DNA from: Rhodospirillaceae bacterium
Lineage (GTDB): Bacteria; Pseudomonadota; Alphaproteobacteria; Dongiales; Dongiaceae
Reading direction: 5' to 3'
NCBI GenBank assembly: GCA_016712715.1
Contig: JADJQM010000001.1
Location: 744,001 to 808,000 of the forward strand
DNA length: 64,000 bases
Of this stretch, positions 55,235 to 61,665 are shown in pieces. Each line of letters opens with the position of its first letter. The first letter of the stretch is position 1. Both the position numbers and the translations under genes were made by a program. The notes beneath the pieces are model-generated. The model saw only the letters and a list, made by a program, of their open reading frames with translations. It was not told the origin of the DNA and did not search any database.

Positions 55235-55301
55235 CACCCCGAATTCGCGGTCCTGACCGCGTGACCCCCTTGCCCCGGCCCCGCCGAGCATGTTCGGGGT
55301 G
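55235..55301. repeat. Nested inverted repeats at the moron/head-operon junction
   Basis: An outer perfect 9-base inverted repeat CACCCCGAA / TTCGGGGTG (55235-55243 and 55293-55301) encloses a tight 7-base hairpin CGCGGTC-CT-GACCGCG (55246-55261). It lies between the start of the minus-strand accessory gene and the protease gene. It has no T run. It could insulate transcription or mark the insertion junction. Bases 55050-55337 otherwise hold no gene. Confidence 0.5.
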
Positions 55302-55337
55302 CCGAGGCGGTGCTCCCGACGACTAGCTTCCGGGGGT

Positions 55338-56435
55338 ATGAAGACCCCCACGAACGTCATCGTCGCAGCCCAGGACCTGGCCGGCAAAGCTCCGGCCCGC
55401 ATCCAGTTGCTGCCCAAGGAAGCCGTCACCGGCGCCGCCTGGCGCGGGCAGGACGGCCGAGGCCCGTATAGCGTCGGCGACATCGCGAAGATGATCGCCG
55501 CCAGCCAGCTCCCGCTCAGCATTGACTACGACCACCTCTCGGATCTGCCGCAGGGCGCCGGCGTCGAGAAGCCGGCCGCCGGCTGGATCACCAAGCTGGA
55601 ATCGGACGCTGACGGATTGTGGGGCGAGGTCGAGTGGACCAGCCGCGCATCGGCGTCGATTGCCGACAAGGAATACCGGTTCATCTCCCCGGCTTTCGCC
55701 GTCTTGAAGGATTCCGGCGAGATCCTCCGGCTCACCGGCGCCGGCCTGGTCAACAAACCGAACTTCGTCATGCAGGCCCTGGCGTCTCAATCCGGCGGCC
55801 TGCCGACCGATCCTCCCGCCAAAGAAAAGGAAGCCACCATGAACGCCTCTCAGTCGGCGGCGCTTTGCGCTGCGCTCGCCATTGCCACGGACAGCGACGC
55901 CAGCGCGATCGTCACCGCCGCGCAGAATCTCCGCGTCCAGCTCGACACCCTCGGCAAGACCCTCGACCTCTCGGGCAAGACCAGCGTCGAGATCGCGACC
56001 GCAGCGGTCGGTGCCCTTGCGCGCCTCGACACCGCCGCCTTCGTGCCGAAAGCGGACCACGACAAGGTCGTTACCGATCTCGCTTCGCTCCAGACGAAGG
56101 TCAAGGAAGCCGATGCGATCGCTGCCGTCGAAACCCAGATGCGCGCCGGCAAGGTGACGCCGGCGCAGAAAGACTACTGGACTGCCGAAGCCAAGCGCGA
56201 CCTGGCGGCATTCAACAAATGGGCCGAGAGCGCGCCCGTCGTGGTCGACCCCGGCACCGTGCAGGCAACACTCGCCGCCGCCGGCGAAGGCAAAGACAAG
56301 ATTGCTGTCGGCATTCCGACCCAGCCCGGTACCACCATGGATCCCGAGCGCATCGCCCTCCACAACAAGGTGCGCGCGCACATGGCCAAGAACCCGAACG
56401 TCAGTTACGAGGCGGCGCTCCGCGTCGTCGCCTAA
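55338..56435 (+). CDS. Phage protease/scaffold protein (Mu gpI-like)
   Basis: 365 residues from the ATG at 55338 (MKTPTNVIVAAQDL). The N-terminal protease part contains LSIDYDHLSD with the likely catalytic aspartate/histidine region and YRFISPAFAV. The C-terminal half is helical and resembles a scaffold. Like Mu I/Z it probably makes both a protease and an internal scaffold; an internal start at 55839 (MNASQSAALCAAL), with AAGGAAG upstream, would give the scaffold alone. Confidence 0.85.
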   Translation: MKTPTNVIVAAQDLAGKAPARIQLLPKEAVTGAAWRGQDGRGPYSVGDIAKMIAASQLPLSIDYDHLSDLPQGAGVEKPAAGWITKLESDADGLWGEVEWTSRASASIADKEYRFISPAFAVLKDSGEILRLTGAGLVNKPNFVMQALASQSGGLPTDPPAKEKEATMNASQSAALCAALAIATDSDASAIVTAAQNLRVQLDTLGKTLDLSGKTSVEIATAAVGALARLDTAAFVPKADHDKVVTDLASLQTKVKEADAIAAVETQMRAGKVTPAQKDYWTAEAKRDLAAFNKWAESAPVVVDPGTVQATLAAAGEGKDKIAVGIPTQPGTTMDPERIALHNKVRAHMAKNPNVSYEAALRVVA

Positions 56436-56451
56436 CCGTTCGTGTGGGGAG

Positions 56452-56497
56452 GGTCGCGGTCTTCGATCCATTGCGAGATGGGTCGGCGACCGCGACC
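56452..56497. repeat. Inverted repeat between protease/scaffold and decoration genes
   Basis: GGTCGCGGTC (56452-56461) and GACCGCGACC (56488-56497) are a perfect 10-base inverted repeat with a 26-base loop, 17 bases after the protease stop. No T run follows, so an RNA-processing or stability element is more likely than a terminator. Confidence 0.45.
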
Positions 56498-56554
56498 AGC
56501 AACACACCCGCCCACCCGCGCCCGACTAAGGCGACGTACACAAGGATCTGATCG

Positions 56555-56893
56555 ATGAGCAAACAAGCCCTTTCCGTTTTGGTGTTGAGCATCGCGGCCA
56601 CCGCCGTTCTCGTTAAGAACCGCTTCATCACCCATGCCGGCGCCGTGCCGGCTGCGGCCGCCCGCTGCCTCGGTGTCACACGTACCGACGCGGCGATCGG
56701 CGACCAGATTGCCGTCGACGTCCTCGGCACGGCCGTGGTCGAAGCCGGCGGCGCTATCGCGGCCGGTGCCCAGGTCGAAGTTGACGCCTCGGGCCGTGTC
56801 ATTACCAAGGCCGCCGGCGTCGTCGTCGGCAGCGCCCTGCAACAGTCTCTCGCCCTCGGCGACTCTATCGAGGTGCTGCTCATCCCGAACTGA
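56555..56893 (+). CDS. DUF2190-like capsid decoration protein
   Basis: 112 residues. After a hydrophobic N-terminus, the sequence follows the DUF2190/capsid-cement pattern (GVTRTDAAIGDQIAVDVLG, then GAQVEVDASGRVITKAAG). It lies directly before the major capsid gene, the usual place. It is probably a cement protein on the outside of the head. Confidence 0.7.
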   Translation: MSKQALSVLVLSIAATAVLVKNRFITHAGAVPAAAARCLGVTRTDAAIGDQIAVDVLGTAVVEAGGAIAAGAQVEVDASGRVITKAAGVVVGSALQQSLALGDSIEVLLIPN

Positions 56894-56951
56894 TACCGGC
56901 CCGCCACCCTAACGGCGATCCGCGCCCGCTACCTTCAAAAGGAGTTCAACC

Positions 56952-57887
56952 GTGACCACCAATATGTCCCTGCGCCAGGTGCGCGTGATCGACCCGGTCC
57001 TTAGCAGCGTTGCTATCGGCTACTCCAATCCGGCATTCATGGTGCCATTGATTCTGCCGCGCGTCCCCGTGTTCGCCGCCGGCGGGCAAATCATCGAGTT
57101 CGGCAAGGAAGCCTTTCTCAGCTACAACCTCCGCCGCGCGCCTGGCGGTGGTACCAAGCGCGTCGCGCTCGGTTACACCGGCAAGCCCTACGCCCTGGTG
57201 CAGGACGCGCTCGAAATTCCGATCCCCTTCGAGCATCAGCGCGATGCCGAAGCCGTGGTCGGCATCAATCTCCAGACGAACGCGACAAAGAAGGGCATGT
57301 CGATCGCCCTCAAGTCCCTGGAGGTCGAAGGCGCCACGCTCGTCACGACGCTCGCCACGTATGCCGCCTCCAACAGGGTCACCCTGGCCGGCGGCACCAA
57401 ATGGTCGGCAGGCACCGGCGTGCCCGTGACGGATTTCGACACCGGTCGCGAGGCCATCCGCTCACAGTGCGGCGTCTATCCCAACACGGCCTGGTTCTCG
57501 CCGGTTGCCTGGAACGCCTTCAAGAACAATCCACAGGTGGTCGATCGCTTCAAGTACACCAATCCGGACGGCATGGTGTCGCCGGAGATGGCAAAGGGCA
57601 TCCTGCAGGTTGACAACGTCTATGTCGGCGCGGCGATCAGCATGACCGATGCCGGCGTCGCCAGCGATATCTGGGGCAACAATGCCGGCCTCTGCTATGT
57701 GCCGCCGGTGCCGGAAGATGCCGACACGCCCGGCTTCGGCTTCACCTATGCCATGGACGGCGATCCGCGCGTCGAAGAGATCTATGCCGACCGGCCGAAC
57801 AAGAGCTGGATCGTGCCCGTGACTTACGAGCGCGCTCCGGTCATTGCCGCCGCCTCGGCCGGCTACCTCTTCCAGTCCCCGAACTAA
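56952..57887 (+). CDS. Major capsid protein
   Basis: 311 residues. HK97-like major capsid proteins of this group start with a stretch like LSSVAIGYSNPAFMVPLILP and end with RPNKSWIVPVTYERAPVI, both seen here. Position after protease and decoration genes and a good ribosome binding site (AAAAGGAG) support high expression. Forms the icosahedral head. Confidence 0.85.
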   Translation: MTTNMSLRQVRVIDPVLSSVAIGYSNPAFMVPLILPRVPVFAAGGQIIEFGKEAFLSYNLRRAPGGGTKRVALGYTGKPYALVQDALEIPIPFEHQRDAEAVVGINLQTNATKKGMSIALKSLEVEGATLVTTLATYAASNRVTLAGGTKWSAGTGVPVTDFDTGREAIRSQCGVYPNTAWFSPVAWNAFKNNPQVVDRFKYTNPDGMVSPEMAKGILQVDNVYVGAAISMTDAGVASDIWGNNAGLCYVPPVPEDADTPGFGFTYAMDGDPRVEEIYADRPNKSWIVPVTYERAPVIAAASAGYLFQSPN

Positions 57888-57954
57888 TCGACGCGCTCGA
57901 CACGCCGGCGGCGCACCCCGTCGCCGGCCCGATCGCGGTCAATAGGAGATCCCC

Positions 57955-58116
57955 ATGAAGGTAAAGGCGCTCACGCCGATCAGAACGAAGCCGGGCAAAG
58001 CCGCTTGCGAGATCGGCGCCATCATCGACATCGACGACGAAGAGGTGGCCGACCTGGCCGCCGTCGGCGCAGTCGAGAAACTGGCGGAAGAGAAACCCGC
58101 CAAGAAGGCCACCTAA
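57955..58116 (+). CDS. Small acidic phage protein after the capsid gene
   Basis: 53 residues, starting at the ATG at 57955 with TAGGAGA as ribosome binding site. Short beta-like start (MKVKALTPIRTKPGKAACEI) and acidic middle (IDIDDEEVADL). Small proteins of this style occur between capsid and gp36-like genes in many phages. Function unknown. Confidence 0.6.
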   Translation: MKVKALTPIRTKPGKAACEIGAIIDIDDEEVADLAAVGAVEKLAEEKPAKKAT

Positions 58117-58132
58117 TACCAGGGCCGTCGCG

Positions 58133-58198
58133 CCATCGGCTTAGCCGATGGTTTGGCCCACCAGGAAGGGCCGGTGACTGCGCGATAGGCACCGGCCC
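58133..58198 (+). other. Two hairpins between the small protein and gp36-like genes
   Basis: CCATCGGC-TTA-GCCGATGG (58133-58151) is a perfect 8-base stem with three-base loop followed by TTT. GGGCCGGTG / CACCGGCCC (58168-58176 and 58190-58198) is a perfect 9-base stem with 13-base loop. The first could be a weak terminator that lowers expression after the capsid gene. Confidence 0.5.
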
Positions 58199-58225
58199 GC
58201 CTTACTTCCCCACCGGGGTGACAGC

Positions 58226-58657
58226 TTGACCTACGCCCTGCAAATCGATCTCGAAAGACACGCCAGTGTTGAGGCGCTGATTTCGCTGACCGATCGTGAC
58301 CAGCCCCCGGCCGGGGTGGTCAACGTGGCGACGATCGCCGACGCGCTCGGCAAGGCGACCGCCATGGTCGACAGCTATCTGCGCGGCCGCTACGCACTGC
58401 CGGTCAATCCGGTGCCGGCCGAGATCAACCTCTACACCACCCACATCGCCTATTATCTCCTGCACGGCAACGCCTCGGTCTATCCCGACGCCGTGAAGGC
58501 CGATTACGAGAATGCGATAGCACGCCTGCGCGAGCTGGCGAACGGCATCACCATGCTGAGCGCCGCCGTGGCCGCCGCATCCGACGCTGTGTCATCCGGC
58601 GCGCAGTATTCCGGCGATGACCGGAAGTTCACCCGCACCAACATGGTGGATTTCTGA
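58226..58657 (+). CDS. DUF1320 family protein (Mu gp36-like)
   Basis: 143 residues from a TTG start at 58226. Typical DUF1320 sequence: VNVATIADALGKATAMVDSYL and YALPVNPVPAEI, with helices. The protein is a head-tail connector component. It overlaps the gpG gene by one base. Confidence 0.85.
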   Translation: MTYALQIDLERHASVEALISLTDRDQPPAGVVNVATIADALGKATAMVDSYLRGRYALPVNPVPAEINLYTTHIAYYLLHGNASVYPDAVKADYENAIARLRELANGITMLSAAVAAASDAVSSGAQYSGDDRKFTRTNMVDF

Positions 58658-59142
58658 TGTCAGCCGTTCTTTCCTTCCGCCTGGACGACATCGCTGCCAA
58701 GGCCGAGCTGGCCAGGCTGGAGCATGTCGCTGCAGATCCGCAGCCGATCATGGACGCGATCGGCGCCGGCCTGGTTACCAGTACCCAGATGCGCTTCGAA
58801 CAGGAGCAAGGGCCGGACGGCAATCCATGGCCACGATCAATCCGCGCCATTGCGGAAGGCGGCAGCACGCTCCGCAAGAGCGCCCGGCTTTATCAGTCCA
58901 TCACGCACCGCGCGACCGCGTCGCAGGTCGAAGTCGGCACCAATGTCATCTATGCCGCCGTCCACCAGTTCGGGGCGAAGATCGTCGCCAAGGCAGCAAA
59001 GGGCCTGCGATTCAAGATCGGCGATATGTGGGTCACGAAGCGCAGCGTCACCATCCCGGCGAGACCATTCCTCGGCATCGGCGCGGGCGATCGCGAAATG
59101 ATCGTCGACGTCATCGCCGACGCCTTGAGGGCGGCACAATGA
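58657..59142 (+). CDS. Virion morphogenesis protein (Mu gpG-like)
   Basis: 161 residues of the phage tail completion/virion morphogenesis family: STQMRFEQEQGPDGNPWPRS, AVHQFGAKI and IPARPFLGIG are all hallmarks. In Mu gpG follows gpF; here it is moved to between gp36 and gp37, after an accessory gene took its usual place. It acts at the head-tail junction. Confidence 0.85.
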   Translation: MSAVLSFRLDDIAAKAELARLEHVAADPQPIMDAIGAGLVTSTQMRFEQEQGPDGNPWPRSIRAIAEGGSTLRKSARLYQSITHRATASQVEVGTNVIYAAVHQFGAKIVAKAAKGLRFKIGDMWVTKRSVTIPARPFLGIGAGDREMIVDVIADALRAAQ

Positions 59143-59579
59143 CGATCGAAGTCATCGACGCCACCATGGCCCGGGTGAAATCCCAGGTCGCCGCCCTTCA
59201 AGGCCGCGTTGAAGACGTCGCGGATCTCGCCCTGATGGTCGAGAAAGGCGTCGTGCCGACCCAGACGCCGACCGCGTGGGTGGTGCCGATCGCCGAGGAC
59301 TTCGAGCCGGCGGCCGATATGATCGGCGAGACCCGCCAACGCGGCACCGAAACCGTTGGCATCGTCTTGGTGCACGGCGTCAAAGGCGACGGCAAAGGTG
59401 CCAAGGCGCGCGGCATCCTCGACGCACTCGGCAACGACGTGAAGGTAGCACTCCTCGGTTGGGTGCCTTTCTCCGGCTGCGATCCGATGGAGCTGCGGCG
59501 CGTGCGCCTGGTCGGCATCCAGGCCGGCTGTGTGTTTCTGCAAATCGATGTTTTGACCCGCTGGTATCTGCGCGCCTGA
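59139..59579 (+). CDS. Tail terminator protein (gp37-like)
   Basis: 146 residues from the ATG overlapping the gpG stop. The family pattern is TIEVIDATMARVKSQV at the start, PTAWVVPIAEDFEPA and FLQIDVLTRWYLRA at the end. Proteins of this group cap the tail tube at the head-proximal end. Confidence 0.75.
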   Translation: MTIEVIDATMARVKSQVAALQGRVEDVADLALMVEKGVVPTQTPTAWVVPIAEDFEPAADMIGETRQRGTETVGIVLVHGVKGDGKGAKARGILDALGNDVKVALLGWVPFSGCDPMELRRVRLVGIQAGCVFLQIDVLTRWYLRA

Positions 59580-59607
59580 CGCGCCGCCGGCAACAAGGAG
59601 AGACGAC

Positions 59608-59850
59608 ATGAATGGTCACGGCGGCAGCTTCATCATGCAGGCGGATGGCACGGCGTTGCAGGTCGAGGGTCAGAACATGACCGACGCCGAGCGCGCGACG
59701 GCCCGCGCCAAAGCTGACGACATCATTTCTGAGGCGGCGCGAAAGCAGACCGAGGAGGAAGCCGCGGCCGCTGCGCCGAAGACCGAACCCGCCGGCGACG
59801 GTTCCAACCCGAGCGAAGGCGGCACTCCCGGCCGTCGCCGCCAGAGCTAA
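59608..59850 (+). CDS. Small low-complexity phage protein
   Basis: 80 residues with an alanine- and glutamate-rich middle and a charged, disordered end. It has AAGGAGAGACG as ribosome binding site and occupies the place of Mu gp38. Not recognised. Confidence 0.55.
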   Translation: MNGHGGSFIMQADGTALQVEGQNMTDAERATARAKADDIISEAARKQTEEEAAAAAPKTEPAGDGSNPSEGGTPGRRRQS

Positions 59851-59863
59851 GGAGTAATCTCAC

Positions 59864-60793
59864 ATGGGTTACAAATGGAGAGCTAAAGCCCTCACCTTCA
59901 AGGTCGAGACGGTCTATGGCACGGATTCGGTGCCGACCGGCGTGGCCAATGCGGTGCAGGGTCTCAATGTCGAACTCACCCCGCTCGATGGCGACAGCAT
60001 CAGCCGTGAGATCGAGCTACCCTGGCTGGGTAACAACGGCGATCTGCTGGTCAAGTCGCACGCCACGCTCAGCTTCGACGTCGAAATGACTGGCGCCGGT
60101 GCCGCCGGCACAGCGCCGGCTTATGCGCCGTTGCACCGCGCCTGTGGCTTTGCCGAGACGCTCACCGCTTCGGTGAAAGCCGAATACTCGCCTATCTCGG
60201 CCGCGTTCGAATCGGCGACGATCTATTTCTTCTTCGGCGGCAGCAAGCACGCCCTGCTCGGCGCGCGCGGTTCGGTGCGCGCGTCGATCAATGCCAACGG
60301 CCTCCCGGTCTGGCGCTACATGTTCAAGGGTTTGTTCGTCGCCGTCACCTCGGCGGCGCTCCCGGCCTTGACACTCACGGCCTGGAAGACGCCGGTCACC
60401 GTCAATAAGAACAACACGACGATCTTTTCGATCCACGGCTTCTCGTGCGTCGCCCAGTCGTTCGAACTGGATATGGCCAACCAGATCGAGGGCCGTTTCC
60501 TCATCGGTCAGGAATCGATCGAGCTGGTAGACCGCAAGCCGAGCGGCACCGCTGTCATCGTCAGCCCGGATCTGAGCCTGAAGGACTTCTTCGGCATCGC
60601 CATCAACCGGACGCGCGCCGCGATCTCTGTGAAGCACGGCACGGTGGCCGGCAACATGGTGCAGATCGATGCGCCTGCCGTGGAAATCGGCCGGCCGACC
60701 TACAGCCAGGACCAGGGCGAGATCATGATGAACTTGCCCCTGCTCTTCGCCCCGAGCCTTGGCAACGACGAGGTGAAGATCACCATCACCTAA
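59864..60793 (+). CDS. Tail tube protein (long-tail type)
   Basis: 309 residues, beta-rich. The start MGYKWRAKALTFKVETVYGTD and the internal GFSCVAQSFELDMANQ and SLKDFFGIAIN pieces fit the major tail tube family of non-contractile tails. No sheath gene precedes it. The 126-base gap after it (60794-60919) contains only small stem-loops and no gene. Confidence 0.75.
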   Translation: MGYKWRAKALTFKVETVYGTDSVPTGVANAVQGLNVELTPLDGDSISREIELPWLGNNGDLLVKSHATLSFDVEMTGAGAAGTAPAYAPLHRACGFAETLTASVKAEYSPISAAFESATIYFFFGGSKHALLGARGSVRASINANGLPVWRYMFKGLFVAVTSAALPALTLTAWKTPVTVNKNNTTIFSIHGFSCVAQSFELDMANQIEGRFLIGQESIELVDRKPSGTAVIVSPDLSLKDFFGIAINRTRAAISVKHGTVAGNMVQIDAPAVEIGRPTYSQDQGEIMMNLPLLFAPSLGNDEVKITIT

Positions 60794-60919
60794 CGAGGAT
60801 GTCGCCGCTGAAAATGCGGCTACCGCCCGGCGGCTATAGCTGGGCTACCGGCGGAAACTGTCCAGCCGGAGGCCGGTGAAATCCCGGCCAATTCTATTCC
60901 CCCACGCACGGAGATCCCC

Positions 60920-61255
60920 ATGGCTTTCAAACTCGCAACCGAGCGCCGCTTCAAGACGAAGATCCTTATCCGCATGCCGAATGAAAAGGGCACGCACTCC
61001 CAGATCGATTTCTTTGCCATCTTCAAGTCGCTGAAGGTCAGTGACATCAACGCGCTCCGCGCCGCCGGCGAGGACCTGGAACTGCTTAAGCAGGTGTTTG
61101 TCGGCTTCGAGAATGTCGAGAATGAGGACGGGTCGCCAGCAGAGTTCACCGAGGAGGCGCGCGATCGTCTCCTGGATGAGCCGCTGGTCCTGGCGGCGCT
61201 GTCGCAGGCGTATCTCGCCGAAGCGATCAACGGGACGGGTCGGCAAAAAAACTAA
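60920..61255 (+). CDS. Tail assembly chaperone, G-like product
   Basis: 111 residues with helical, acidic C-terminal part (VENEDGSPAEFTEEARDRLL). It lies between tail tube and tape measure, the place of lambda G. The last codons before the stop are CGG CAA AAA AAC TAA, containing the slippery heptamer A-AAA-AAC. A fraction of ribosomes is expected to shift -1 there and continue into the DUF1799 frame, giving a G-T fusion of 248 residues that ends at 61665. Such chaperones wrap the tape measure during tail assembly and are not in the virion. Confidence 0.85.
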   Translation: MAFKLATERRFKTKILIRMPNEKGTHSQIDFFAIFKSLKVSDINALRAAGEDLELLKQVFVGFENVENEDGSPAEFTEEARDRLLDEPLVLAALSQAYLAEAINGTGRQKN

Positions 61256-61291
61256 TCGAGGCCGCGCAGGCGATCGCGCGCGGCCCTCGAT
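61246..61291 (+). promoter_or_regulatory. -1 programmed ribosomal frameshift site with downstream hairpin
   Basis: A-AAA-AAC at 61246-61252, directly before the zero-frame TAA (61253-61255). A hairpin starts at 61255: ATCGAGGCCGCGC (61255-61267) pairs with GCGCGGCC-C-TCGAT (61278-61291), a 13-base stem with one bulged C and a 10-base loop. Slippage gives codons AAA AAA CTA ATC GAG in the -1 frame. This is the textbook arrangement for tail chaperones. Confidence 0.88.
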
Positions 61292-61665
61292 CAGCAGCGA
61301 CGGCAGGAGACGAGGTCAAAGACGAATTCCGCATGATGGGTGTGGCGGAAGAAGAGATCGAGGCGATGGAAGCCGCCGAAGCGGACAACTCCTTGATCGA
61401 GATCTGGCCGGAGAACTTGGACAGCCTCCGGCTCTTCCTCGGCGTCATGACGCAATGGCGCCGGGATACCTCCAGCGGATTACCGACCGGCCTCGATTAT
61501 GCCGGCGTTCAAGCGGGCCTCAAAATGATGCGACGGCATGTTTCAAAGCGGGCGTTCGAGGATCTTCAGGTCCTCGAATCCGCCTATGTCGCCGAAACCC
61601 GCAAGGTGGCGAAAGCCGACCAGGACCGCCAGGCAGAGATCGCTAGAATGGGTGGGGCGCGCTGA
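61252..61665 (+). CDS. DUF1799 tail chaperone extension (T-like), read by -1 frameshift
   Basis: The -1 frame from the slippery site (LIEAAQAIARGPRSAATAGD onward) is open to 61665 and contains the DUF1799 pattern IWPENLDSLRLFLGVMTQW and GLDYAGVQAGLKMM. It has no convincing ribosome binding site at its first ATG (61333), as expected for a frameshift extension. The product is the T half of the G-T fusion. Its stop overlaps the tape measure ATG. Confidence 0.82.
   Translation, partial: LIEAAQAIARGPRSAATAGDEVKDEFRMMGVAEEEIEAMEAAEADNSLIEIWPENLDSLRLFLGVMTQWRRDTSSGLPTGLDYAGVQAGLKMMRRHVSKRAFEDLQVLESAYVAETRKVAKADQDRQAEIARMGGAR

Noticed and set aside
60794..60919. Structured gap resembling part of a cobalamin riboswitch (CCGGTGAAATCCCGGCC)
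   Set aside because: Only this short stem is similar; the other conserved boxes are missing and the location between phage tail genes makes no sense for B12 control.
61333..61665. DUF1799 protein starting independently at ATG 61333
   Set aside because: No convincing ribosome binding site, and the frame is open upstream to the slippery heptamer; frameshift expression explains it better.
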